Source: Siphonodentalium dalli (taxonomy: Eukaryota; Mollusca; Scaphopoda; Gadilida; Siphonodentaliidae). Taken from it: DNA of 64,000 nt. Location of the stretch: assembly GCA_032622095.1 (NCBI GenBank), contig CP136064.1:149977819-150041818 (forward strand), in the 5' to 3' direction. The translations under genes and the position numbers were made by a program. Each line of letters opens with the position of its first letter. The stretch's first letter is position 1. The notes under the pieces were generated by a model. The model was given only the letters and a program-made list of their open reading frames with translations. It had not been told where the DNA came from and searched no databases. This document shows positions 1 to 10,531 of the stretch, one piece after another.

Positions 1-122
1 AGCATATTATAAACAATGACTCACCATATACCATTGTATATATTGTAAATAATAAATTAATCGAAGTATGTAAATACCATTGTAGATGCGCATGCACGAG
101 ACCCACAACATGGTAAATAGCA

Positions 123-600
123 TTGTGGTTGAAGGTCAAAGTGAAATGTAATAGTGGTACCTTGATTGAAAACTTCACTGGTGCTGTGATACCACCGTGG
201 TTATACTTGGTGATACCATGGTTCACCTTGGTAGAAAAACTTTACTGTGCTACCACCGTGGTGATACCTTGGTGTCACCTTGGTAGAAAAACCATACTGT
301 GCTACCACCATGGTGATACCTTGGTCGGGTTTGGTGCCACCATGGTTTTACCTTGGTACAAAGACTTTAGTGTGCTACCACCGTGGTACCACCTTGGTGC
401 CACCATGGTTTCACCTTGGTACAAAAACTTTACTGTGCTACCACCGTGATACCACCTTGGTACCACCGTGGTGTTTTCACCGTGATGCCACTTTACTGTG
501 CTACCACCATGGTGAACCAAGATGTCACCATGGTGAACCAAGGTGGTACCTTGGTGAAACCATGGTTTCACCAAGGTGACACCAAGGGGGATTTTTATAT
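123..600. repeat. ACC-GGT palindromic-word array, locus 1
   Basis: Dense array of 8-bp palindromes ACCATGGT, ACCGTGGT-like and ACCTTGGT-like words separated by short spacers such as GATACC and AAAAACTTTACTGTGCT. The word order runs one way up to about 505 and then reads in the opposite sense, so the array is self-inverted. It ends at about 581-599 in GATTTTTATATGGG, a terminus also found beside the arrays near 27.7, 32.57 and 48.88 kb. Overlapping open frames on both strands translate the repeat and are not genes. Confidence 0.85.
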
Positions 601-1264
601 GGGATATATGGGACAAAACGATCATTTAGTGGTATCATTCCATTTTATCAGTCAATAAATCATGTAGACCTACTATATATTGCATTACTGCGGGGAGCTA
701 CCCGAATTGAGTGACCTATACGGAGACCTACGCAAATCTAGGGACCTACTGCATAACGCGTCACCGGTTTACAATTACAGGATCGATTTCAGCTGGTATA
801 TTTAATATAATGGGGCGTATAGTATATCAATATGTAGGATTAGACACGGTGAATGTATTTTGTTCCAACTGGGTCCACTACGCGGTGAAATTGTTGCAGA
901 AATTCGCTCCAAGAAAGAGCGCTACTTTTCTCGTAAACAATAGAATGGCCGACTGAAGCCGTTCTATCGTTCCAACTAAGCCGTTCTTTGCAGCACTTCA
1001 TCCACAAAATACGAATATACACCATGTATCAGAAGACATATCAAATGTAATCTTTAAAAGGTATTTGCGCTTTTCATTTGTTATAATTCACACTTATTTT
1101 TTATTTTAGTTGTGATTAAAAGTCCAGGCCGGAAGCCGGTGTCAGGCGATTACAAGACAAGTTACAAAATAAATTAACTGGTTTGAATGCATGAATATGT
1201 CAATGGTCAGACTGCTCGAAAGAATATTCAAATCAAATAGTGCTTATAGACTTAAAAACTTATG

Positions 1265-3340
1265 TGTCCGCCAGTCATACGTGGTAGAAGTTCTCATATT
1301 ATCTGCTGGTCATACGCGGGGAGGTTCTCATATGAACATGTTATCTTCCGGTCATACGCAGGGGAGGTTCTCATATGAACATATTATACGCCAGTCATAC
1401 GCGGTGGAGGTTCATATTAGCCGCCGGTCATACACGAGGGAGGTTCTCATATTATCCTCCTGTCATACAGGGGAGAGGTTCTCATATGAACATATTATCT
1501 GCCAGTCATACGCGGTGGAGGTTCATATTATCCGCCGGTCATACACGAGGGAGGTTCTCATATTATCCTCCGGTCATACGTGGGAGAGGTTCTCATATGA
1601 ACAGAATTTTTATTATCCGTCGGTCATACAATGGGGAGGTTCATATTATCCACCAGTCATACGCGAGGGAGGTTCTCATATTATCCTCCGGTCATACGTG
1701 GGGCAGGTTCACATATCAAATGAGGATAATATGAAAACATCCACCGCGTATGACCGGCGGATAATATGTTCATATGCAAACCTCCCCCGCGTATGACCTG
1801 CGGATAATATGTTCATATGAGAACCTCCGCCACGTATGACCGGAGGATAATATGAGAACCTCCCTCACGTATGACCGGCGGATAATATAAACCTCCACCA
1901 CGTATGACCGGCGGATAATATGAACCTCCACCGCATATGACCGGCAGATAATATGTTCATATGAGAACCTCCCCCACGTATGACAGGAGGATAATATGAG
2001 AACCTCCCTCACGTATGACCGGTGGATAATATGATCATATGAGAACCTGCCCCATGTATGACCGGAGGATAATATGAGAACTTCCCTCGCGTATGACTGG
2101 CGGATAATATGAACCTCCACCGGGTATGACCGGTGGATAATATGTTCACATCAGAACCTCCACCACGTATGACCGGCGGATAATAAAATTATGTTCATAT
2201 GAGAACCTCCCCCACGTATGACCGGAGGATAATATGAGAACCTCCCTCGCGTACGACCGCCGGATGATATGAACCTCCACCGCGTATGACCGGCGGATAA
2301 TATGTTCATATGAGAACCTCTCCCACGTATGACAGGAGGATAATATGAGAACCTCCCTCGCGTATGACCGGCGGCTAATATGAACCTCCACCGCGTATGA
2401 CTGGCGTATAATATATTCATATGAGAACCTCCCCCACTTATGACCGGAGGATAATATGATAACCTCCCTCATGTATGACCGGTGGATAATATGAGAACCC
2501 CCCTCGCATATGACCGGCGGATAATATGTTCATATGAGAACCTGCCCCATGTATGACCGGAGGATAATATGAGAACTTCCCTCGCATATGACTGGCGGAT
2601 AATATGAGAACCTCCCTCACGTATGACCGGCGGATAATATAAACCTCCACCACGTATGACCGGTGGATAATATGAACCTCCACCGCGTATGACCGGCGGA
2701 TAATATAAACCTCCACCACGTATGACCGGTGGATAATATGAACCTCCACCGTGTATGACCGGCAGATAATATGTTCATATGAGAACCTCCCCCACGTATG
2801 ACCGGAGGATAATATGAGAACCTCCCTCACGTATGACCAGTGGATAATATGAGAACCTCCCTCGCATATGACCGGAGGATAATATGTTCATATGAGAACC
2901 TGCCCCATGTATGACCGGAGGATAATATAATATGAGAACTTCCCTCGCGTATGACTGGCGGATAATATGAACCTCCACCGGGTATGACCGGTGGATAATA
3001 TGTTCATATGAGAACATCCACCGCATATGACCGGCGGATAATAAAATTATGTTCATATGAGAACCTCCCCACGTATGACCGGAGGATAATATGAGAACCT
3101 CCCTCGCGTATGACCGGCGGATAATATGAACCTCCACCGCGTATGACCGGCGGATAATATGTTCATATGAGAACCTCTCCCACTAATGACAGGAGGATAA
3201 TATGAGAACCTCCCTCGCGTATGACCGGCGGCTAATATGAACCTCCACCGCGTATGACTGGCGTATAATATGTTCATATGAGAACCTCCCCCGCATATGA
3301 CCAGCAGATAATATGAGAACTTCCACCACGTATGACTGGC
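1265..3340. repeat. Self-inverted GGTCATACGCG / ATAATATG satellite
   Basis: Tandem units of about 30-60 bp containing GGTCATACGCG, GGAGGTTCTCATATTATCC and CATATGAACATATTATC variants. From 1265 to about 1735 the units read on the plus strand. From about 1737 to 3340 they read on the minus strand, so the array is an imperfect palindrome with unequal halves (about 470 and 1600 bp). Open frames up to 201 codons on both strands are translations of the repeat (recurring GHTRGRFSY and RRSYAREVLIL blocks) and should not be annotated as proteins. Confidence 0.9.
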
Positions 3341-3436
3341 GGACACATAAGTTTTTAAGTCTATAAGCACTATTTGATTTGAATATTCTTTCGAGCAGTC
3401 TGACCATTGACATATTCATGCATTCAAACCAGTTAA

Positions 3437-3909
3437 AGGTACTCAATCCGTAAAGAGGGTCCCCATCTCAACAGATTCCAACAACAACAATCCGATCAGA
3501 GGGTCCTATATTACTATTTCTTTGGCTTTGGGGGTAAAAAATATTTGATTCGAGTCGAGGAACCCATCAAACAAAGCTCAGAGTTATTAGATATTGATTT
3601 TTGAAATTTGTTATTAACTCGAGATGAGTACTAATAACTGCCGTAATCTGCTCTGGATGTGTATTCCAAATCTATTCAAACAGACAAGGATGGATAACTC
3701 TAAAATCAAGTGGTAATTTTAACGCAATTTTGACTGAGTTCTGCATGGGCCAGATAGTATTCCCGATAATGAAAAATAATAGATTTCTAAAATCGATATC
3801 TAACAAATCTGAGCTTTGATGGGTGACTTCCTCGACTCGAATCAAATATTTTTGACCCCCGAAGCCATTGAAATAGTAATTGAGAGGAGTTTTATCGGAT
3901 TGAGTACCT
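3437..3909. mobile_element. TTAA-flanked MITE (AGGTACTCAATCCG family), copy 1
   Basis: Begins AGGTACTCAATCCG and ends CGGATTGAGTACCT, a 14-bp TIR. It is flanked by TTAA at 3433-3436 and 3910-3913. The corresponding place in the opposite arm of the host foldback element (TTAA at 1174-1177) is uninterrupted, so this is a true insertion with an empty site in the same molecule. The interior is a partial long palindrome with no coding capacity. TTAA duplication is typical of piggyBac-type and Kolobok-type elements; which one cannot be told without a transposase. A larger relative lies at 45117-46055. Confidence 0.92.
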
Positions 3910-4383
3910 TTAATTTATTTTGTAACTTGGATTGTAATCGCCTGACACCGGCTTCCGGCCTGGACTTTTAAACACAACTAAAATAAAAAAATAAGTGTGA
4001 ATTATAACAAATGAAAAACGCAAATACCTTTTAAAGATTACATTTGATATGTCTTCTGATACATGGTGTATATTCGTATTTTGTGGATGAAGTGCTGAGC
4101 ACTAAGAACGGCTTAGTTGGAACGATAGAACGGCTTCAGTCGGCCATTCTATTTTTTACGAGAAAAGTAGCGCTCTTTCTTGGAGCGAATTTCTGCAACA
4201 ATTTCACCGCGTAGTGGACCCAGTTGGAAAAAAATACATTCACTGTGTCTAATCCTACATATTGATATACTATACGCCCCATTATATTAAATATACCAGC
4301 TGAAATCGATCCTGTAATTGTAATCTAAATTCTAAACATTAGTGTCGAACGCAGTTTTTCGTGTTTGTGGCATTTTATATTAG

Positions 4384-4800
4384 GTCAGTTGTCGACCGAA
4401 TAATGTAACTTCCGGTGTTCGGTCAGAGGCGGGGTTAATATGTGTGGATAGGGCGAATGTGGACCTTTCGTTATACACCAAACGGAGCCCTCTACGCGCT
4501 GTATTCCTCGAGATATCGGCCGTCCCACGCAATTTGAAAATCCTGTCCCGCAGATTGTCAATCTATCCCAAATTCCACCCCATGTTAAGTCAGTTGTCTA
4601 TCAAATAATGCAACTTCTGGTGTCCGGTCAGTGGCGGGGTTAATATGTGTGGATAGGGCGAATGTGGGCCTTTCGTTAGACACCAAAATGATCCCCATAC
4701 GCCCTGTATTCCTCGAGATATCGGCCGTCCCACGCAATTTGAAATTCTGTCCCGCAGATTGTCGTTTTGTCCCATATCCCATCCCATTCCGCAGATTGTC
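4384..4800 (+). repeat. Two-copy tandem repeat, ~203 bp
   Basis: 4384-4586 and 4587-4795 are direct copies sharing GGCGGGGTTAATATGTGTGG, the CCTCGAGATATCGGCCGTCC block and TCCCGCAGATTGTC. Divergence is moderate (short indels and transitions). The GCAGATTGTCATGTCCC end also occurs at 25613. A 142-codon minus-strand frame over this stretch spans both repeat copies and the hairpin at 4847-4920 and has no recognisable domain. Confidence 0.8.
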
Positions 4801-4846
4801 ATGTCCCATTATACCATAGACTAAAAATAGGATAGACGTCACACTC

Positions 4847-4920
4847 TTGACGCCACATCCGTCCAATCTCGCTACTCTCATCTTGATGAGAGTAGCGAGA
4901 TTGGACGGATGTGGCGTCAA
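4847..4920. repeat. Perfect 36-bp-arm palindrome
   Basis: 4847-4882 (starting TTGACGCCACATCCG) is the exact reverse complement of 4885-4920, with a 2-nt TT spacer. No mismatch is seen. It would form a very stable hairpin or cruciform. The related sequence at 25.5 kb lacks it, so it is an insertion here or a loss there. Confidence 0.95.
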
Positions 4921-5139
4921 GTCACACTCATGGTTATCAATCTGTAACGCCATAGATGAAGGAAGGATAGATACGTCACTCAACGTCATTTGATCGGCCA
5001 ATCGGTAACGCACTCAGATTCTGTCCGCCATTGCTAAAGGTATAGTTCAACTCCGATTCTTCTAATCAAAACAGTGCTTTCTCGTCGCAATAAAAAGAGG
5101 TAAATCTTATGGCAAGCCGTTTTCACATTTTCGATTGAT

Positions 5140-5395
5140 TTGAACTTAAGTCCAATTATTTGGACTTAAGTCCAAATAATTGGACTTAAGTCCAAATAGC
5201 GAATTGTACTTAAGTCCAAATACCACATAATTGTGAATTCGGCGAGGAATTGTACTTAAGTCCAAATGAATTACACTTAAGTCCAAATACCGATATTTTC
5301 ATCTATTTGGACTTAAGTCCAATTCCTCGCCGAATTAACAATTATGTAGTATTTGGACTTAAGTACAATTCATTTGGACTTAAGTCCAATTCATC
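5140..5395. repeat. Left array of GGACTTAAGTCC palindromes
   Basis: About nine palindromic units centred on CTTAAG, most reading TTGGACTTAAGTCCAA, some with GTACTTAAG or CACTTAAG arms. A longer palindrome is superimposed: 5203-5285 is largely the reverse complement of 5295-5372 (ATTCGGCGAGGAATTG on one side, CAATTCCTCGCCGAAT on the other). The array is therefore palindromic at both unit and array scale. Confidence 0.9.
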
Positions 5396-6224
5396 TGTAT
5401 AAGAAACACCCCCATCATATATTAAGCAGGTCTGGTTTTGCTCATAGGGCGGAGTTGTGGGTAAATGTCCGGTGGGTAATTGTCCGGGTGGGGAAATGTC
5501 CGTATACCGATAATAATGTTACCAGAGTCCGACCAGGTAGATAAAATACCACCCCTTGCTCTTTATAAATTTAACCTGATATAAAAGTTACAACTTATGT
5601 ACAGGGTCCACACTCGATCGAGGCTGCATGCACTAATGGAATTATGGCTGCTAATTTGTTTATATATAAAGCGTATGTTAACACTGATTCTGAGCAATAT
5701 ATAATGTAAATTATTTTTGCAATTTCCTTCTGACCAAGCTAATTGATGCAAAGAAGTCTCTGTAGAATAGATTGACAAAGTTAACCGAGGCTGTGCTTCA
5801 CGCAGTCATTACAATAGCAATAGAAGGGGAGTCACTCTAATCTATTGTTTTGGCATAATTCGACTTTCGAGTACACCCTTATTACATTGACTTTGAAAAC
5901 CGAGCAAATTATACAAATAAGACACTTAGTAAATGCAATAAACGAAACTGCGTGTAGCCTACACTACATGCTGTCAAATAACAATTGAATCAAGTCGTGA
6001 ATTAATTTTACTTCATTCATGCATGCAGTTAGCATTTATTAAGATGCCAATTCGGATTCGAAACATTTTCAATCTCGGCATGCCGAAAACAAGCCACGTG
6101 GCAAAGGGGACGTACGGAGTTAGTCTTGGAGTCAGTAATGCCCTGGTTAGTACGGAGTTTGACTGTCAATCAAAACTTGCAGGAATATACCATTACAAAG
6201 AAGGGGACTATCGTTTCAAACCAG

Positions 6225-7012
6225 ATGAATTGGACTTAAGTCCAAATGAATTGGACTTAAGTCCAAATCAATTCACTAATTGGACTTAAGTCCAAATAAT
6301 TGGACTTAAAGGGGTACTGTACCCAAGATGTTGTTGTTGGTTTCTATAATCCCCGAGTCGGAGAATAAGTTAACAACTTTTCCATTTTTTGAAAGTCTGT
6401 TGAGTACGAAGTATTGTTACGGATGGCAAATTTACCGGAATGCAAAAATACAAATTGTCGTTGTCGAGTAATTTTTGTAAAGTTTTCAACCAAATGAATC
6501 AAATAAACATTATATTATATGCTTAGTAGTCCCATATACTCATTTAAGTTAGTGTACCGTCACTAGTCAATGAGTGGCTTGGGTTTTCTCCCCGTATAAG
6601 CATAATGTTTCAAACGATCGTGTGTGCAATTGTTTTCCTAATCCAGTATCCCTCAATTATAATTTGATTACGTTTTGTACACGGAAATTCGAATTTTAAG
6701 AGACGCCATTTTATGGCTGGAGCCATAAAATCAATTTATATTAAATTATTAACTTTTAAATTATTAAATTTTAAGATAGCCTATTAACCTGAGCGTTTAC
6801 AGAATACATCTTCGACTCAAATTACTTATATTTCTATATAGTATCGATAATAGATCGTTGTTATCACCGGGAATTTATTGAAAATGGCGTACAGTACCCC
6901 TTTAAGTCCAATTCATTTGGACTTAAGTCCAAATCAATTCGCTAATTGGACTTAAGTCCAATTCATTTGGACTTAAGTCCAATTCATTTGGACTTAAGTT
7001 CAAATCAATCAA
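6225..7012. repeat. Right array of GGACTTAAGTCC palindromes, interrupted
   Basis: Units at 6230-6309 continue at 6902-7012; the 592 bases between are a TTAA MITE. The break falls exactly at the TTAA in the middle of one GGACTTAAGTCC word, and TTAA is duplicated on both sides. Confidence 0.9.
6310..6901. mobile_element. TTAA MITE (AGGGGTACTGT family), copy 1
   Basis: Starts AGGGGTACTGTACCC and ends ACAGTACCCCT, flanked by TTAA at 6306-6309 and 6902-6905. Noncoding, about 592 bp. It shares nearly its whole length with copies at 7395-7987 and 26450-27087, including GTCGTTGTCGAGTAATTTTT and the ATTTTATGGCT...AGCCATAAAAT region. The insertion target is the TTAA inside a CTTAAG palindrome of the host array. 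Confidence 0.93.
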
Positions 7013-7035
7013 AAATGTGAAAACGGCTTGCCATA

Positions 7036-7394
7036 AAATCTGGCGTCTATTGCAGCTGAATTAATTGTACACCAACTGTCATGAATTATCAGAATCTCAC
7101 GTTTCAAATGGTGTCCGTTGTGGAGTAAGAAACGTGAGTTTTTATGCCGTTTGAGACCATTTTTGTAGTCAAAACAACACGAAATTCTGTATTCTATTTT
7201 TGTCATTGTCACCTGGATTGGGTCACTATGAATACCGAACACAACCGAACACAACCGAACACAACCGAACACAAGTCAAAATAAGGGTTAAAAGACGGAA
7301 ATATATGAAATAAAGTTTATAATGATGTGTGTGTATATGTAAGCTAGTGATATGTGAAGTTTGATGCAATTTGGCCGATTAAAAGTTACGTCAA
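7036..7394. repeat. Flank homologous to 25265-25430, with CCGAACACAA microsatellite
   Basis: 7041-7230 is the reverse complement of 25265-25430 (CTGGCGTCTATTGCAGCTGA here). Four to five CCGAACACAA decamers lie at about 7229-7276. The rest, to 7394, shows nothing recognisable. Confidence 0.75.
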
Positions 7395-7987
7395 AGGGAT
7401 ACTGTACCCAACATGTTGTTGTTGGTCTCTACAGTCTCCGAGTCGGAGAATAAGGTAAAAAAAATTCCATTATTTGAAAGTCTGTTGAGTACGAAGTAGT
7501 GTTACGGATGGCAAATTTACCGGAATGCAAAAATACAAATTGTCGTTGTCGAGTAATTTTTGTACAGTTTTCAACCAAATGAATCAAATAAAAGTTATAT
7601 TATATGCATACTAGTCACATATACTCATTTAAGTTATTGTATCATCACTAGGCAGTGAGTGGCTTGAGTTTTCTCCTCGTATCATCATAATGTTCAAACG
7701 ATCGTGTGCGCGATCGGTTTACAAATCCAGTATCCCTCACTTACTTTATTTGATTACGTCATGTATACGGGAATTCGTAATTTAATTGACGCCATTTTAT
7801 GGCTCCAGTCATAAATTCAATTTATATCAAATTATTAACTTTTAAATTATTAAATTTTAAGATAACCTATTAACCTGAGCGTTTACAGAATACATCTTCG
7901 ACTCAAATTATTTATGTTTCTATATATTATCGATATTAGATCGTTGTTATCACCGGAAATTTAATGAAAATGGCGTACAGTACCCCT
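7395..7987. mobile_element. TTAA MITE (AGGGGTACTGT family), copy 2
   Basis: Starts AGGGATACTGTACCC and ends ACAGTACCCCT; 593 bp, full length relative to copy 1 and in the same orientation. The right flank is TTAA (7988-7991). The left flank is TCAA (7391-7394), most simply a mutated TTAA. Confidence 0.88.
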
Positions 7988-7991
7988 TTAA

Positions 7992-8180
7992 GGTTGACTG
8001 TTTCGGAAATTTCATCATTTATTTTAACCGCTATATTTCTGTGTGTTAAGAACGATGATAGAAGTCTAACTATTTTTTGTGGTAGTTCTGTGCGTGTTCT
8101 GAGTTTGTATCTGAGCCCATTGTGCCATACAGAATAAAAAGCTTTTTCAACGTCGAGGAATATGGCCCCAGTTTCCCAGT
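7992..8180 (-). pseudogene. Non-LTR retrotransposon reverse-transcriptase fragment
   Basis: Minus-strand translation of about 60 residues contains IFLDVEKAFYSVWHNGL (about 8110-8165), then YKLRTRTELPQ and RLLSSFLTHRNIAVKIND. This matches the RT palm block seen in CR1/Jockey-type LINEs (usually FLDVEKAFDSVWH...), with the D of the AFD motif replaced by Y. The fragment is cut on its C-terminal side by the TTAA MITE ending at 7987 and runs into unrelated repeat sequence on the other side. It is a dead remnant with no start and no catalytic YADD region. Clade assignment is tentative. Confidence 0.75.
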
Positions 8181-8895
8181 AAAGTGTGGTCGTCAGAGGA
8201 TTCGACCCGGAAGAAATTGGTATAGAAGCGGTTTTGGTGTCATTCGACGCGGGAGAATCTCGTGTATAACATATCCAAAATCCGCTAAAATCCGCTTTGG
8301 GCAAAATTCAGGATCCAAAATGGCGTCCAACATGGCTGCCGTTAGTCAAAAGATACTCTGACTGAGATTAATTCGATAACAGTGAGAACAAATGTTGTCA
8401 TATGTATACAAATGTATACATTTTTGCAAAGGTAAAATGTTGTGCCACCTGTTTATGGCAAAAATGGAACCCATCGTCCCAGATGGCCGCCAAAATGGCG
8501 GCCTAAACTCGAACATTTGAAGTTTTTGCCTAATATCTTAAAGATCAATTCCTGTTGTTTGATAATGGTTCAGACTGGCGACATTGATTAGTCATATTCA
8601 TGTTAATTCATCATTGGAGCAATGAAAGATACCATAAATGGGGTCCCAGACTCATCTACACCCTCAAAAATTCGATTTTACAGAACGCGGTATAAAATTC
8701 CACAAAACTCTCCATTGTGATTACAGTCATATATCAACAAGAAATGGACAGAACTGTACAATGTAAGTTGGGCATACCAATATCTATAAATACTCCAAAT
8801 CAATGAAACCCAAATTGGCGCTTTGTCTCAAAATGGCTGCCAAAATGGCGGTCAAAATATGGAAAATGGCGGATATTGATCACAGTGTCATTCAA
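8180..8895 (+). repeat. Left arm of a large inverted repeat (ATGGCGGCC-rich)
   Basis: Contains CATATCCAAAATCCGCTAAA, CAAAATGGCGTCCAACATGG and repeated AAAATGGC(G/T)GCC words. Most of it is the reverse complement of about 14925-15603, with a further partial match at 14755-14925. Divergence is roughly 10-20 percent by eye. No coding function is seen. Confidence 0.8.
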
Positions 8896-9490
8896 TCCAT
8901 TATAAGTAGTGGTTGATGAATAAAATTGACTAAATAAATACGAATGTATATCTCTTTATGATGCCATTATGCTAGCTCTATGTAAAAACTTAAAAATCAG
9001 TACCAAAAATGGCCAGCCGATGTGAAAAATACTAATTTTCTATCACTTCTGTTTATCACTTGTTGCTCTCTGAACTGGGAAACAATGGGTATATTCTTTC
9101 AATGATCATTACAACAATGACATTTCTAATAGATTAGATCATAGTTTACTCCGGTCCTTCACTAATAAGTTATAACGAATGCGGTATGAAATTTAACCAA
9201 AATCGACTTTGGGGTTCTGGTCACATTTGATATTTAGGGATGAGCAGATATTGTCTACAAAATAATTGATCTTTTCTTTTATTTGTGAACATTCCATCTC
9301 AAATGGACCAAAAGAAACAATAAATTTTATCTAATATGGCTTCCAAAACGAAAATGGTAGACGCTGCCCAGCTTATCACATAATGGAAGTTGTGAGTGGT
9401 GGATGCAGTTGATAGTTGGCTCATATACATCAAAACTATTTATTTTCAATCTTTTGGTGGCTTCCCGCGGGTTGACAAAATCTCGACTCA
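8896..9490. other. Intergenic sequence, nothing recognised
   Basis: AT-rich unique-looking sequence with scattered AAAATGGC words at its start. No gene, RNA or element boundary could be identified. Confidence 0.6.
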
Positions 9491-10000
9491 TCAGTGCTAT
9501 AATGTCGTATATCCATTATGGCGGGAAATGAGTATTTGATACCATTCGAATCGTGAGAAAAAATCAAATCCGATGGGCCAAACTGTCCTTGCATTGGATG
9601 ACAAATATTCGCACAAACCAGTGAAGCAAATGTCGTATCTCCAGCTATCTTTACAATTATTCGTGCTATGAGGTCGTATGTCCAACAGCAGCCAATCGGA
9701 CGCTTCAGGTTGTCCACGTGACTTCTGTTTTGTGTTTGTGAATTCTAAAATGTGTGCTATATGGCAGTATCTCCATGTTAGTCACGTGATCATTTGGTGA
9801 TTTAAATTTTGTGATTGTTCCACACATTTCTGTATGATGATGCACATGGGTGAATTTTCATAGTGTAGAATAGGCACTTTTTAGTTCATAGACACATGCG
9901 ATTGCCACCATATTTAGCTTAATCTGCATTTATTAGCACAACTTCATTATAGCACGGAAACGAATCGTCGCTGGCATACGCAAAATGTCATATCTCCAAA
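9491..10000 (+). repeat. Motif island: GTGCTATA-TGTCGTATCTCCA
   Basis: A motif of about 13-22 bp recurs at 9494-9515, 9631-9643, 9663-9684, 9753-9775 and 9984-9998, consensus GTGCTATAATGTCGTATCTCCA with the left part missing in two copies. Spacers of 20-210 bp show little similarity. It could be a strongly decayed tandem repeat with a conserved core or a cluster of binding words. Confidence 0.55.
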
Positions 10001-10531
10001 AAAGCTATTGTTTTTTAAAAGAAAACGAGGGAATAAACAGAAAACAGTATGTGGTTCAATGAACAGCTAATGTCAGTTTTCATTGGGATAAATACAACAA
10101 TACGTCATGCTTTGTCAACATTAGGAGAAATGTTGTCTAAAAACTTCAACCTTCATTTTCTCGGAAAGTTGAAAATGTAGGTTACATTATAGCACTGATG
10201 CGACGAAATATGAACTATTCGGGCTCGGCCATCATTTTCAAGTTTCAAGCTGGAACTAAATGTAGCCCATGGATTCCCCATTTCGACATGTAAGAAAAGT
10301 AGTTTTACTCTGATCTCTTCCCAGATATCAACTCTCCGGTAAATGGTGATCTCTTATGTTCTCTTATACGTGTGCCAAATACATATATGTATGAAGAAAC
10401 TATCCCCATACATTGTTTACACATCGACTCCGTAAGTATGTGGAGGTTTTCTTGGACAAGCGGGATTTTCAAACCTCGAAACCGTCCGTACAAACAATAA
10501 AAGTTAATAGGAAATGACGTTGGATGTAGGT
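10001..10531. other. Intergenic sequence, nothing recognised
   Basis: Contains TTATAGCACTGATGCGACG at about 10188, a possible inverted or partial copy of the motif island to the left. No gene or element boundary is seen. Confidence 0.55.

Larger units (their letters stand above)
769..4323. mobile_element. Foldback element with ~500-bp inverted arms
   Basis: The left arm, 769 to about 1265, starts TTACAATTACAGG. It is the reverse complement of a right arm from about 3335 to 4323, which ends CCTGTAATTGTAA. The arms stay alignable over their whole length apart from a 473-bp MITE in the right arm and a few small indels. Between them is a tandem satellite (1265-3340). No clear target duplication flanks the ends, and no transposase-like frame is present. 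The organisation (long inverted repeats around or made of tandem repeats) resembles foldback elements; family assignment is inference. Confidence 0.8.
5108..7035. mobile_element. TATGG-ended element with CTTAAG-word arrays
   Basis: The ends are inverted copies starting TATGGCAAGCCGTTTTCACA, alignable for about 45 bp. They are flanked by the 6-bp direct repeat AAATCT (5102-5107 and 7036-7041); a 4-bp reading, AATC with one more TIR base, is also possible. The related unit at 25265-25500 (minus sense) runs across this point without the element, which supports insertion. Behind each end sits an array of the palindrome AATTGGACTTAAGTCCAAAT. The core, 5400-6225, has no recognised protein. A TTAA MITE (6310-6901) is nested in the right array. 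Size without it is about 1.3 kb. Same design as 32018-49815. Confidence 0.88.

Noticed and set aside
1191-3446. Overlapping long frames on both strands (up to 201 codons)
   Set aside because: They are translations of the tandem GGTCATACGCG satellite; peptide repeats follow the DNA period and occur on both strands.
4585-5013. 142-codon minus-strand frame
   Set aside because: Spans a tandem duplication and a perfect palindrome, and shows no motif.
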